Assembly: GCF_000178855.1 (NCBI RefSeq)
Contig: NZ_ADVG01000004.1
Location: 558,001-622,000 of the forward strand
Length of the DNA stretch: 64,000 nucleotides
Origin: Ktedonobacter racemifer DSM 44963
GTDB lineage: Bacteria > Chloroflexota > Ktedonobacteria > Ktedonobacterales > Ktedonobacteraceae
Direction of reading: 5' to 3'
In this document: positions 43,113 to 51,702 of the stretch, piece after piece
How the letters are laid out: each line of letters begins with the position of its first letter
Position numbering within the stretch: position 1 is the first letter of the stretch
The notes under the pieces: model-generated
Told to the model about the DNA's origin: nothing
The model's database searches: none
What the model saw: only the letters and a program-made list of their open reading frames with translations
Position numbers and translations under genes: made by a program

Positions 43113-44024
43113 ATGCTAATAAATTTCCCCTATGTCGAGCGCGACACGCCAGTTCATCGTCTAGATGTGCGCGCGAAGCTGCTCTTTCTGGTCGCCTTTA
43201 GCCTGATGGTCGCTCAGACCTCTAACTTCTGGTTTATGCTTGTGGCCTTTCTCCTGGCTGCATTCTACTATCAACAATGCCATCTGCATTGGCGAGAAAC
43301 CAGGGCTGCCTGGCGCTTCGTCATCGTACTCAATATCATGATTGTACTGGGCAATTTCTTTTTAACCAATGGCGCAGTTGTGCGCGGCGTGGATGTCGCT
43401 TCTTTCCATGTCCTCACACATATCCCCTTTCCTGGCTTCATCTCACATGCCCCCTATCTCAGCATTATTTCGCTCCCAATAAGCGTCGAAAGCCTGGTCT
43501 TTCTCCTGACGCAGGCGCTCCGCAATTTTAGTATCGCTTTCCTGGCGATTTCATTCCCCTACACCACCAACCCGGGCCATATCGCATCTGGCATCAAAGG
43601 CCTGGGCCTCTCTGACTGGATCGCCTATGCCATCGAGCTATCGTTCCGCTTCCTCCCCAGCGTAGGCCGCGACTTTAGCACGACCCTTGATGCTCAACGT
43701 GCACGCGGCTTTGAGCTTGATAAGCTGCGCGGCGGCATCTTTGGCAAGATCGCGCGCCTGGCCCCACTCATCGTACCTCTGGTCATAGGCTCCATTCTAG
43801 GAGCAGAAGATATCATCAGCGCCATGGAGCTACGCTGCTTCGGCGTGGGCAAACGCACCTGGCTCTATGAAGCACATGCGCGCCACAGTGATATCGCCCT
43901 GATCACACTCTGCATCATAGCTTTTGCCTGTGTGACCACCTGCAATATTCTTGGCGGCTTTTCAAGCTTCAGCATCTTCCATGCCCTTCACACTCAGGGC
44001 ATCCCCGCCTCCTGGCTACATTAA
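43113..44024 (+). CDS. ECF transporter transmembrane (T) component, CbiQ/EcfT family
   Basis: 303 residues. Starts 68 bp after the S gene. N-terminal HRLDVRAKLLFLVAFSLMVA is characteristic; the cytoplasmic coupling helices contain the two Ala-Arg-Gly-type motifs LDAQRARGFELDKLRGG and SAMELRCFGVGKRTW, the second with Cys in place of Ala/Arg. It links ATP hydrolysis to toppling of the S component. Its stop codon is the first element of a 28-bp hairpin. Confidence 0.88.
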   Translation: MLINFPYVERDTPVHRLDVRAKLLFLVAFSLMVAQTSNFWFMLVAFLLAAFYYQQCHLHWRETRAAWRFVIVLNIMIVLGNFFLTNGAVVRGVDVASFHVLTHIPFPGFISHAPYLSIISLPISVESLVFLLTQALRNFSIAFLAISFPYTTNPGHIASGIKGLGLSDWIAYAIELSFRFLPSVGRDFSTTLDAQRARGFELDKLRGGIFGKIARLAPLIVPLVIGSILGAEDIISAMELRCFGVGKRTWLYEAHARHSDIALITLCIIAFACVTTCNILGGFSSFSIFHALHTQGIPASWLH

Positions 44025-44087
44025 ATATATTTGGGATGTGTAGCGCTTTTGTCGTACAGCAAAAGCGCTACACATCCCAAATATATT
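44024..44087. terminator. Perfect 28-bp inverted repeat, 8-nt loop, behind the ECF operon
   Basis: Arms 44024-44051 and 44060-44087 match exactly; the left arm begins on the last base of the ecfT stop codon. No T-tract. Ends the transporter operon. Confidence 0.8.
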
Positions 44088-44310
44088 CCTCTCCAGGCAT
44101 TTAGGAGAGCGTTACACTGAAAGCATCACGTATACTTGTTACCAAGCCAATTGATCGCTCTACCTGGCCTGCACTGCGCTCCAATCGGGCAACTTTAAGG
44201 CATTCCCATACGTGATAGAGAGAGAACATCTCAACCATATTACGTGCTTCTAGCTTAATTGCTTACTATCGTTAAATCACGTATTTGCTGCCCGAGAAGG
44301 AGATTTGTGC

Positions 44311-45786
44311 ATGCTTCATAAGCAGAAACATGGTCATAGCCCCGCTGAACAGGAGTCGCCTCTGACTCCGCTGTATGGGCGTACCGCGCTCAATGCCTCC
44401 CTGCCACGATACGAGTTTCCCGAACGTGAGATGCTCCCCCAGACTGCCTATAATATGATCCACGATGAGCTGATTCTAGATGGCAATGCTCGCCTCAACC
44501 TGGCGACCTTTGTTACAACCTGGATGGAGGACGAGGCCCGGCAACTTATGGCGGATACCTTCGACAAGAATATGATCGATAAAGATGAGTACCCTCAGAC
44601 CGCCGAGATCGAGTCGCGCTGCGTGAATATGCTGGCTCACCTCTGGCATGCGCCAGATGAGAACAGTGCGACAGGCTGCTCCACTGTCGGCTCCAGCGAG
44701 GCCTGTATGCTTGCTGGCATGGCGATGAAGTGGCAGTGGCGCAAGCGCAGGCAGGCCAGGGGCCTCCCCATAGATCGACCCAATCTCGTTATGGGCATCA
44801 ATGTCCAGGTTTGCTGGGAGAAGTTTTGTCGCTACTGGGATGTCGAGCCACGCCTGGTGCCTATGGAGGGCGAACGCTATCATCTGACGGCGGAAGAGGC
44901 GGTCAAATACTGCGACGAGAACACCATCGGCGTGGTTGCAATCCTGGGCAGCACCTTCGATGGCAGTTATGAGCCTGTGCAGGAGATTGCCCAGGCACTC
45001 GATAGGCTACAAGAGAGCAAGGGCTGGGACATCCCCGTCCACGTTGATGCAGCCAGCGGGGGCTTTATCGCGCCCTTCATCCAGCCTGGCCTGGAGTGGG
45101 ATTTCCGCGTGCCACGCGTGAAGTCTATCAATGCCTCGGGCCATAAATATGGCCTGGTCTACCCTGGTGTGGGCTGGGCCATCTGGCGCGACCGCAACGG
45201 GCTGCCAGAGGAGCTTATCTTCTCCGTTAACTACCTGGGCGGCTCCATGCCAACCTTTACGCTTAACTTCTCGCGCCCAGGGAGCCAGGTCATCGCGCAA
45301 TACTATACCTTCCTGCGCCTGGGCCGCGAGGGCTACAGTCGGATCCAGCGCTCGTGCCAGGAGGTCGCGCTCCATCTCTCCAGCGAGATCGCTAAAATTG
45401 GCCCTTTTAAGCTCATCTCAGATGGCAGCGATCTACCAGTCTTCGCCTTCTCGATTCAGGATGCTTCGAATTTCTCCGTCTTCGATTTCTCGGATCGCTT
45501 GCGCCAGCGTGGCTGGCTCCTTCCAGCCTATACCTTTCCTAAAAACCGCGAGGATCTCTCGGTCTTACGCATCGTGGTTCGCGACGGCTTGAGCCACGAC
45601 ATGGCCGATCTGCTCATTCGTGATATGCGCCATGCCCTCGATTTCTTCGCCTCCCAGCCAGGCTACCGCGCCACCACCCATGGAGGCGGCTTTAGCCATG
45701 GCGTTTCGACCGAGGAGAAGAAGGAATCCCACACACAACCAGCCAGGGAGCAAGCAACCCACCAGCACCAGGAAAGGAGTCGTTAA
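44311..45786 (+). CDS. gadB: Glutamate decarboxylase
   Basis: 491 residues from ATG 44311, AAGGAG nine bases upstream. PLP enzyme converting glutamate plus a proton to GABA and CO2. Diagnostic segments: LATFVTTWMEDEARQLMADT, NMIDKDEYPQTAEIESRCVN, GCSTVGSSEACMLAGMAMKW, HVDAASGGFIAPF and the PLP lysine in INASGHKYGLVYPGVGWA (about 280). The C-terminal ~35 residues are Gln/Glu/His rich and may sense pH. A class-I glutamine amidotransferase gene starts 2 bp later, an arrangement that could supply glutamate from glutamine for acid resistance. No GABA antiporter is present nearby. Confidence 0.93.
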   Translation: MLHKQKHGHSPAEQESPLTPLYGRTALNASLPRYEFPEREMLPQTAYNMIHDELILDGNARLNLATFVTTWMEDEARQLMADTFDKNMIDKDEYPQTAEIESRCVNMLAHLWHAPDENSATGCSTVGSSEACMLAGMAMKWQWRKRRQARGLPIDRPNLVMGINVQVCWEKFCRYWDVEPRLVPMEGERYHLTAEEAVKYCDENTIGVVAILGSTFDGSYEPVQEIAQALDRLQESKGWDIPVHVDAASGGFIAPFIQPGLEWDFRVPRVKSINASGHKYGLVYPGVGWAIWRDRNGLPEELIFSVNYLGGSMPTFTLNFSRPGSQVIAQYYTFLRLGREGYSRIQRSCQEVALHLSSEIAKIGPFKLISDGSDLPVFAFSIQDASNFSVFDFSDRLRQRGWLLPAYTFPKNREDLSVLRIVVRDGLSHDMADLLIRDMRHALDFFASQPGYRATTHGGGFSHGVSTEEKKESHTQPAREQATHQHQERSR

Positions 45787-45788
45787 GC

Positions 45789-46502
45789 ATGAAGCGTGTA
45801 TTGGCCCTACAACATGTGCGCGAGAATCCACCGGGACTGGTGGGCGAGGTTCTACAAGAGAATGGCATTGCCTGTAAGGTGGTCCACGTCGGAGAAGAAG
45901 CCCTTCCCGATCCCTCCGCCTACGATGCCCTGATCGCCTTTGGCGGGAAGCAGCATATCTATGACGAGATGCAGTATCCCTTTTCCTGGAGTGAGAATGC
46001 GCTCATCCGCGAGGCTGTGGAGCAGGACCTCCCCTTCCTGGGAATCTGTTATGGTAGTCAGCTTCTCGCGCATATCCTGGGAGGCGAGGTCAGCAAGATG
46101 CCCAAGGCGGAGATAGGCTTTCTCCATGTTGAATTTACACAGGAGGGAAAAGAAGATCCCCTTTATGCCAATCTGCAAGGTTTTCAACAGGGTTTTCAGT
46201 GGCATGAAGACCACTTCGAGCTGCCCGCCAATTGCGTCCTACTAGCCCATGATAAGCAAGGCATCAACCAGGCCTTTCGCTATCGTAAATGCGCCTATGG
46301 CCTCCAATATCATATCGAGCTCACGCGTGAAATGATGGTCTGCTGGCTGCATGAGCCTGAGCTAAAGCAGGAACTGGTCAAGCTCTATGGTCAGGAGACC
46401 TTCAACAAGATTGAGCACCAACGCAAATCGCTCTACAAGCGCTATTATCAAGACGCGCATACTGTTATTGAGAACTTCTTACACATCGTCCGATTACTTT
46501 AG
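45789..46502 (+). CDS. Class-I glutamine amidotransferase
   Basis: 237 residues, 2 bp after gadB, so almost certainly cotranscribed. The catalytic triad is visible: nucleophile Cys in LGICYGSQLLAHILGG (about 87), and His/Glu in YGLQYHIELT (about 178-180). HEDHFELPANCVLLA is the usual late motif of stand-alone GATases. It would release ammonia from glutamine or from a gamma-glutamyl compound. Beside GadB, the two could convert glutamine to GABA with consumption of protons, an inference from context. The C-terminal ~50 residues (HQRKSLYKRYYQDAHTVIE) are helical. Confidence 0.85.
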   Translation: MKRVLALQHVRENPPGLVGEVLQENGIACKVVHVGEEALPDPSAYDALIAFGGKQHIYDEMQYPFSWSENALIREAVEQDLPFLGICYGSQLLAHILGGEVSKMPKAEIGFLHVEFTQEGKEDPLYANLQGFQQGFQWHEDHFELPANCVLLAHDKQGINQAFRYRKCAYGLQYHIELTREMMVCWLHEPELKQELVKLYGQETFNKIEHQRKSLYKRYYQDAHTVIENFLHIVRLL

Positions 46503-46526
46503 ATAGTATGATAGTGCATCCCATCC

Positions 46527-46600
46527 GTTGTAGGGTCCATGCTTGCATGGACTCCTCCCGCTCGCCGGGGTAAGTCTGTAAGGTCCAAGCTGGCTTGGAC
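46527..46600. repeat. Dispersed palindromic repeat, copies 1 and 2
   Basis: GTTGTAGGGTCC-ATGCTTGCAT-GGAC (46527-46552) and GTCCAAGCTGGCTTGGAC (46583-46600) are small hairpins sharing the GTCCA-GC-GC-TGGAC plan. The first is nearly the reverse complement of 47765-47790, so REP-like units flank the protease gene. Confidence 0.6.
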
Positions 46601-46645
46601 TTGTGATCAAAGTGCCCACCGTGGCTCTCAAGAAAGGGTAGAGCT

Positions 46646-47602
46646 ATGTATGATCCTAATGCCCATGATGATAGCCATCATGGGGAACCTGAACTCACAA
46701 AAATAACCGAGCCGACACCAAGCTACCGGCCATCAGATCACTGGTCGCCTCAACAGGTATACCAGCCCTGGCAGGCTTATAATCAAGAGTACAAAGAGTA
46801 CTACAACGCGCCTACCGTGGGAGTGCGTCCATCCCCACCACAACCCCACAATGACCGCGTTCTACGCTCCATACTCCTGACCCTGCTGTGCGCGACCGCC
46901 TTTGGGGCAATGCTCTTTGGGGCTGGCTGGACCTTTGGGCGCAACAGCGTCGGTACCGGAATCCCATCTGTACAGCCTATCGCGGTCACCTCTATGAGCG
47001 AGGCCCGTCTCAGGGTAGTCAGCCGCATTCAGCCCTCGATGGTGCAGATCAACTCACAGCAGGAGACCAGCAACTCTGTTGGTTCCGGCGTCATCGTCGA
47101 TCAGCGCGGCTATATAGTCACCAACAATCACGTGGTCAACAACGCCCAGAACATCCGTGTCCAGCTTCCTAATGGGCACGAAACGACCGGTCAGTTGGTG
47201 GGAGCCAACGCCGATTATGACCTGGCGATCATCAAAGTCACTACGACCACGCCGCTTACGCCCGCGACCCTGGGTAACTCCTCAGGACTTCAGGTGGGGC
47301 AGGATGTGCTCGCCATCGGTAGTCCACTGGGCATCAGCAAAACTGTCACCAGCGGCATCATCAGCGCGGTTGGACGCACGATCTCCGAGGGGCATGGCGT
47401 CACCCTGCACAGCGCGATACAGACGGATGCTCCTATCAATCCAGGCAATAGCGGCGGCGCTCTGGTCGATATGCAGGGGAACCTGGTCGGCATCCCCACA
47501 CTAACAGCCATCAATCCTGAGTTCAATACGCCTGCCAACGGCATGGGCTTCGCCATTCCCTCCAACAAGGTCAAAGAGGTAATGGACCAGTATATCCGCT
47601 AG
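46646..47602 (+). CDS. HtrA/DegP-type membrane-anchored serine protease without PDZ
   Basis: 318 residues. A disordered cytoplasmic start (about 75 residues) is followed by one membrane helix (LLTLLCATAFGAMLFGAGWT) and an extracytoplasmic trypsin-like domain. Catalytic triad: His in IVTNNHVVNN, Asp in ADYDLAIIKV and Ser in INPGNSGGALVD. The frame ends right after the protease domain (NKVKEVMDQYI), so the regulatory PDZ domain of HtrA is absent. It would degrade misfolded exported proteins. A second HtrA with PDZ lies at 54-55 kb. Single gene, closed by a 31-bp hairpin. Confidence 0.88.
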   Translation: MYDPNAHDDSHHGEPELTKITEPTPSYRPSDHWSPQQVYQPWQAYNQEYKEYYNAPTVGVRPSPPQPHNDRVLRSILLTLLCATAFGAMLFGAGWTFGRNSVGTGIPSVQPIAVTSMSEARLRVVSRIQPSMVQINSQQETSNSVGSGVIVDQRGYIVTNNHVVNNAQNIRVQLPNGHETTGQLVGANADYDLAIIKVTTTTPLTPATLGNSSGLQVGQDVLAIGSPLGISKTVTSGIISAVGRTISEGHGVTLHSAIQTDAPINPGNSGGALVDMQGNLVGIPTLTAINPEFNTPANGMGFAIPSNKVKEVMDQYIR

Positions 47603-47655
47603 CCTCGCGGCTTCAGCCTTTTATTACGGCTGTGTACATATGGAGAGACAGGTAA

Positions 47656-47728
47656 AAATTTATATGAGTGATGGGGTAGGATTGGCAGCAGATAGCCGCC
47701 AATCCTACCCCATCACTCATATAAATTT
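47656..47728. terminator. Perfect 31-bp inverted repeat, 11-nt loop, between convergent genes
   Basis: Arms 47656-47686 and 47698-47728 match exactly. Left-hand gene is the PDZ-less protease, right-hand gene the receiver-like protein (minus strand). AACGCC-TTCA-GGCGTT (47731-47746) adds a short second hairpin. Confidence 0.8.
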
Positions 47729-47764
47729 AGAAACGCCTTCAGGCGTTCCTTGCCCATGAGAACA

Positions 47765-47790
47765 GTCCAGGCCAGCCTGGACCCTACAAC
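47765..47790. repeat. Dispersed palindromic repeat, copy 3
   Basis: GTCCAGGCCAGCCTGGAC followed by CCTACAAC is nearly the reverse complement of the unit at 46527-46552. Confidence 0.6.
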
Positions 47791-47822
47791 GTGTCGATGT
47801 ACCAATGATAAGTATTGGCACG

Positions 47823-48248
47823 TTAGCTCGCACGCACGCCCTGCAAAACCACCTGGCGCTTGGCCGTCGATGTCTTGAGCTCAGAGAGGGCCATCTCGAA
47901 CAGGCGGAACAAAGCCAGGAGATCCACATGCTGTTTCAGTATATAGAGGTGTCGCCTGGTTGCCGCCTCAGCCAGGGACTCATCAAAAATCTGGACACAG
48001 GAGAGGAGGGCCGGGACATCGGCTAGTTCCGACTGCGCATGTAAACGATCATAGAGTTCAATTCCATTCATATCGGAGAGAGCATAATTGAGTAAGAAGA
48101 CATCAGGTTTCAGCTCTCTCGCCACATCCAATGCCACTTCGCCAGAAGAAATATAGATGAAGTGGTAGTGCTCGCCTCCCCACGTGACTTGCAGGCCAGA
48201 CACCTCATTCGCAAAGGTGTGATGCCCCACCACCAGAATCTTCTTCAT
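47823..48248 (-). CDS. Degenerate response-regulator receiver protein (no phospho-acceptor)
   Basis: 141 residues from ATG 48248. The alternating strand-helix plan of a CheY-like receiver is clear (MKKILVVGHHTF start, PDVFLLNYALSDMNGIELYD in the middle, YILKQHVDLLALFRLFEMAL at the end). However, the phospho-acceptor Asp is replaced by Asn (LLNYALSD), the acidic pair at the end of strand 1 reads Gly-His-His, and the usual Lys-Pro is Lys-Gln. It is therefore a pseudo-receiver that should not be phosphorylated in the usual way. There is no output domain. No kinase is adjacent. It may bind a ligand or a partner constitutively. Confidence 0.75.
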   Translation of the reverse strand: MKKILVVGHHTFANEVSGLQVTWGGEHYHFIYISSGEVALDVARELKPDVFLLNYALSDMNGIELYDRLHAQSELADVPALLSCVQIFDESLAEAATRRHLYILKQHVDLLALFRLFEMALSELKTSTAKRQVVLQGVRAS

Positions 48249-48349
48249 AAAAGTACGTCCTTTACTTTTTGTAATAGATAAAAACCAGGCTCTTCTTGAA
48301 TGTCACAGGTGCAAAAATTCACCAAGCGGCGGCGCGGAAGCCCCGGCGT

Positions 48350-49666
48350 TCACGCCTGGGGAGGAAGCGCCGCCTCTCCCTGCGAATAGGCATAGCCGTC
48401 TTTTTGGTGTAACGGCGTACAATAGCGGGCGTGAATGCCCTCGACCATGCCGAACGGACGACCCGTGAGCTTGAAGTACCCATCGGTTTTGATGGCAACC
48501 CGCCCCACATACACCCCGACCTTCTTCCCTCTCGTGACACGGGCGCGGACCAGGTCTCCGGTGCGAAAGCCCTGCACCCGGCTCGGCCCCTTGGCTCGTC
48601 CGACCGGGAACCCCTGCTCATCGACGTTCACCATGCGCCTGGCCTGCCGACCCCTCGCCTCGATGAGAGAGGGGCGCACGTGCTGGATCCGCAAGCGTTC
48701 GGGCGTGGAGCGTCCGCAGCAGGCCGCATCGATCCAGTGCCTCTTGGGGAGATTCCGGCTCGTCCTGTTCCACTTGGTGAGCCCGCCAGAGCCGGTTTCC
48801 AGCGGCATCCCCAGCGTCTTGAGGTTCTCGTAGAGCGCCCACCTCGTACTGTTCACCGCGGCGGCGTCCCTCAGGGGCGCTTTGCGCTGTGCCTGCACCC
48901 GCGCAAGCACCTCCGGCCGATCGGCCAGGAACGCTTCGAGCGTTTGATCGGCTTTGCATTGGTTACATGTATGGCATGCGATCACCAGGTTGGCGATCCG
49001 GTCGCTGCCCCCTCGACTCTGGGGCACCACGTGATCGATCTCGAGCGGGACGCCGGTGGCCTGGCAGTAGGCGCACCGATGTTCCCATTTGGCCAGCAGG
49101 TACTGGCGCACTTCGGTCCCCCACAGGGTGCCGCGCTGGTAGTCTACCCCCTCGAGCGAAGGGGTTTGCAGCAGCGCCAGGTCAAAGCGCACCAGTTCCA
49201 GGGAGAGCGCGCCGACCGGACACCAGCGGGCAAGCCGCTTGGCCCAGCAGAGCAGATGCTGCACCCGGCTGAGCAACGAGGGGGCCAGCCAGCCTTTGGG
49301 GCGGCGGCGATTGGCAAAGCGGGCCGCGCGGTACCGGGTGTGGCGGCTGCGCCGGGAACGGCGGGCTGCCCGGCGCTTGGAGAGGGCTTCATGAACGGCC
49401 TGGCTGCGGTGCGTGAGTTCCGCCGCCCACACCACTTCCCCAGAACGCTCGTTGACCACCGCGATCCCGCTGGTCTGGGAGCCGGGGTCCAGTTTGACCC
49501 GCAGTGGCTCGACCACGGCTTCTGGCCTCGCCTCTTTCAGGATCAGGACCAGGGGGAAACGCCGCAGGATCGCGGCCTTGCGGCTCTTGAGCAGGAGACG
49601 TGCCCGCGCTGGGGTCGTGGGCATCAAGGGCCTGCGCTGCTGATCGACGATCAAAATGCGTGACAT
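48350..49666 (-). CDS. iscB: IscB RNA-guided HNH/RuvC nuclease, intact
   Basis: 438 residues from ATG 49666 (AAGGA about ten bases upstream). Domain order fits IscB, the ancestor of Cas9: N-terminal PLMP motif (VDQQRRPLMPTTPARARLLL), RuvC-I VKLDPGSQTSGIAVV (Asp near 59), Arg-rich bridge helix (RRAARRSRRSRHTRYR), RuvC-II region LSLELVRFDL (Glu), HNH with CAYC, LEIDHVVPQSRGG (about 210) and CHTCNQCK, RuvC-III HWIDAACC (His/Asp near 312), then a TAM-interaction-like C-terminus. All catalytic residues are present and the frame is unbroken. It should nick/cut DNA guided by the RNA encoded just upstream. Close relatives are known from Ktedonobacter. Confidence 0.92.
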   Translation of the reverse strand: MSRILIVDQQRRPLMPTTPARARLLLKSRKAAILRRFPLVLILKEARPEAVVEPLRVKLDPGSQTSGIAVVNERSGEVVWAAELTHRSQAVHEALSKRRAARRSRRSRHTRYRAARFANRRRPKGWLAPSLLSRVQHLLCWAKRLARWCPVGALSLELVRFDLALLQTPSLEGVDYQRGTLWGTEVRQYLLAKWEHRCAYCQATGVPLEIDHVVPQSRGGSDRIANLVIACHTCNQCKADQTLEAFLADRPEVLARVQAQRKAPLRDAAAVNSTRWALYENLKTLGMPLETGSGGLTKWNRTSRNLPKRHWIDAACCGRSTPERLRIQHVRPSLIEARGRQARRMVNVDEQGFPVGRAKGPSRVQGFRTGDLVRARVTRGKKVGVYVGRVAIKTDGYFKLTGRPFGMVEGIHARYCTPLHQKDGYAYSQGEAALPPQA

Positions 49667-49985
49667 GTGCTCGCGTCCTTTCTTTCCCTTGCGGGACCCT
49701 CGGTAATGAGGGATCGCTGCCCGGTTGCCCGGACAGGTACAGTTTTCCTCGCCCCTGTGTGTCTGGCGGCCATCTTCCCGATACACTGGCTTTGGACACC
49801 CCATCAACCTGTTTAACATCGGGATTGAAGAGCATACGGCTGGAAAAGCCACCGAATGGTCCGAACGGAGGCACCTCCAGACAACGGCTCCGCGGTGCGA
49901 ACACCACGGGGGCTGGTCAGCATCGGGGCTTGTCCCAGACCGCACGAGGCGGTTTCGGGCAAGCCCCCAGGTTCACCTGTGGGGT
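49667..49985 (-). ncRNA. Omega-RNA region of iscB
   Basis: About 320 nt of non-coding, strongly structured DNA lie between the element's left boundary and iscB, on the same strand, where IscB omega-RNAs are encoded. Minus-strand hairpins include CCCCACAGGTGAACCTGGGG (about 49962-49981), the CCTGTCCGGGCAACCGGGCAG stem (about 49712-49731) and GGGTCCCGCAAGGGAAAG near the iscB start. For IscB the guide is the 5' segment reading out of flanking DNA, so it should lie at about 49985-50005 (TCTTGATGTCA... on the minus strand). Boundaries are inferred from family knowledge. Confidence 0.7.
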
Positions 49986-50167
49986 CGCTGACATCAAGAG
50001 CTGGCTGCTGTAAAAAGGTAGAATAATGCTCCTTTCTAATACGCATCAGGGAACAGAAGAGTATCACTTATATCTTTTTCCCTATACAGAAGAGCCTGTA
50101 TCTTCTCAGGCCGGGTCAACGTGCTAGCTAACAGAAGCTATAAAATTTTGAGAGGAGCAGCCTACTT

Positions 50168-50449
50168 ATGACGGAACCATATGCACGCCTGGAGAAATTC
50201 CTGAATGGAGTGCAATACCCTACCACGAAAGCCAACCTGGTGACCTACGCCAAACAATATGGGGTAGAGCAACAGATTAGCGATAAGCTTGTAGAGCTTC
50301 CCGAACGTAAGTTTGATACTCCGGCAGACGTGTTGCGTGACCTGGGGTTGGAGCGTGGTTCAGAGGCAGAGGTCCATACCGATCTTCACGTCCGCTCAAC
50401 CAACTATAACGGCAACATTCCTCAGGGTGGTAAAGGGGAACAAGTCTAA
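50168..50449 (+). CDS. DUF2795 protein
   Basis: 93 residues from ATG 50168; GAGGAG about 11 bases upstream. LEKFLNGVQYPTTKANLVTY and LVELPERKFDTPADVLRDLG are the two halves of the small helical DUF2795 domain. The last ~30 residues (VHTDLHVRSTNYNGNIPQGG) are not part of it. Function unknown; members are frequent in stress-related clusters of actinobacteria and Chloroflexota. It is the first gene of a same-strand run that continues to 55.3 kb. Confidence 0.85.
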   Translation: MTEPYARLEKFLNGVQYPTTKANLVTYAKQYGVEQQISDKLVELPERKFDTPADVLRDLGLERGSEAEVHTDLHVRSTNYNGNIPQGGKGEQV

Positions 50450-50526
50450 CCTTCCCTTCACTTCCTGAAAGGTAGCAGTTCACGACCTTGCATCAGCGAG
50501 GCGGGATAGAGAGAGAAAGAAGTCAT

Positions 50527-51615
50527 ATGGAACAACATCTTCCAGGTCAGCAGCCAACAAAGCGCGTCGCGATCCTGGTCGAGAGCGCTTTTGAAGACAG
50601 CGAATTTCTCATCCCGTACAATGCGCTCCAGCAGGCGGGCGCAGATGTTAAGATACTGGGCTCTCGTGGCCACGTCTCCTATGCAGGGAAGCAAGGTAGA
50701 ATTTCGATTAACGCGGATGCCAGCACTGCCGAGGTACTGGCCAGGTCATTCGACGCCATCTGTATTCCAGGTGGCATGGCACCTGATACCATGCGCACCA
50801 ATATGCGCACGGTCCACCTGGTACGCGACGCGTTGCACCAGGGGAAGTTGGTCGCCGCCATCTGTCATGGGCCACAGGTTTTGATCGAGGGAGATCTACT
50901 ACGTGGCAAGAACGCGACCGGCTTTCGCGCGATTCGCAAAGATATACAAAACGCGGGAGCCACCTACATTGACGTGCCCCTGGTAGAGGATGGCAATCTA
51001 CTTACCGCGCGTCGACCAGGTGATCTCCCCATTTTCGCGACGGCATTGTTACAACGCCTGGGTCTGGAGATAGAAGGCAAAAAGTTGTACGATATCAATA
51101 ATGTAGAAGTTCCCTGGTGGCAGGTCGCCGAGTACTGGGGTGGCAACAGCAAAGGTCAGATCACCGAAGCCATTGAACACGCCTTCCAGGATGAGCAGTA
51201 TGCGGCAGATATGTGCCTGCAACATGCGCAAAAAGTCGGTGACAAAGGGCTACAGACCATCTACCAGGATCTAGGGGATGAAGCCAGGCAACATATGCAG
51301 CTTCTGACCCGGCGCTTGCACGACCTGGGTGGCAATCTTCAACCTGTTAACCAGGATGGCGCCCGTGAGGCCAGGCAGGACTGGCACAACATACACGATA
51401 GCCAGGCCGTCCTGCTGCATGTGCTCAACCACCTACAAGCGCGAATCATTAGCGTTTACCAGATGAGTTCAACCCTGACCGATCCCATCACGGTCGCCAT
51501 CCTTGACCATATGGAGATCTCACTCGCGAAATCTGAGCAAAACCTGGTCAATGCCCTGCAACAGCGCCTGCTGGGAGCAACCATAGAGAGCACCAAGAAG
51601 CAGGCAAGACAATAG
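50527..51615 (+). CDS. DJ-1/PfpI-family protein fused to a ferritin-like domain
   Basis: 362 residues from ATG 50527. Residues ~10-195 are a PfpI/DJ-1 domain: KRVAILVESAFEDSEFLIPY, ICIPGGMAPDTMR and the nucleophile elbow AICHGPQVLIEGDLL (Cys near 113). A second unit from ~215 (ITEAIEHAFQDEQYAADMCL, IYQDLGDEARQHMQLLTRRL, then HVLNHLQARIISVYQ) has the helix pattern and E-x-x-H-like DEARQH of ferritin-like proteins. PfpI members act as proteases, chaperones or deglycases; ferritin-like domains bind di-iron or protect DNA. The fusion suggests oxidative or desiccation stress protection. Both halves look complete. Confidence 0.8.
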   Translation: MEQHLPGQQPTKRVAILVESAFEDSEFLIPYNALQQAGADVKILGSRGHVSYAGKQGRISINADASTAEVLARSFDAICIPGGMAPDTMRTNMRTVHLVRDALHQGKLVAAICHGPQVLIEGDLLRGKNATGFRAIRKDIQNAGATYIDVPLVEDGNLLTARRPGDLPIFATALLQRLGLEIEGKKLYDINNVEVPWWQVAEYWGGNSKGQITEAIEHAFQDEQYAADMCLQHAQKVGDKGLQTIYQDLGDEARQHMQLLTRRLHDLGGNLQPVNQDGAREARQDWHNIHDSQAVLLHVLNHLQARIISVYQMSSTLTDPITVAILDHMEISLAKSEQNLVNALQQRLLGATIESTKKQARQ

Positions 51616-51650
51616 TGCTATTGGCATACACGCCAATTGTACATTTTACG

Positions 51651-51686
51651 CTTGAAGTGCAGGTATACAGACCCCTGCACTTCAAG
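51651..51686. terminator. 13-bp stem-loop between the PfpI-ferritin gene and a small gene
   Basis: CTTGAAGTGCAGG (51651-51663) pairs exactly with CCTGCACTTCAAG (51674-51686) over 10 nt, directly ahead of the AAAGGA of the next gene. It may stop transcription or shield the start. Confidence 0.6.
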
Positions 51687-51702
51687 AAAGGATCAGCGCA
51701 AT

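Larger units (their letters stand above)
48326..49985 (-). mobile_element. IscB-carrying IS200/IS605-like element
   Basis: The 3' end has a GC-rich hairpin (about 48326-48374, inner stem CCCCGGCG-TTCA-CGCCTGGGG) that overlaps the iscB stop codon at 48350. The 5' end is bounded by GGGGTCGC... near 49980-49985, where the omega-RNA scaffold begins on the minus strand. No TnpA. Ends approximate. Confidence 0.65.

Noticed and set aside
48431..49663. 410-codon plus-strand open frame
   Set aside because: Antisense to iscB; composition (Pro/Arg/His rich) is that of a shadow frame of GC-rich coding DNA, and it has no plausible domain.
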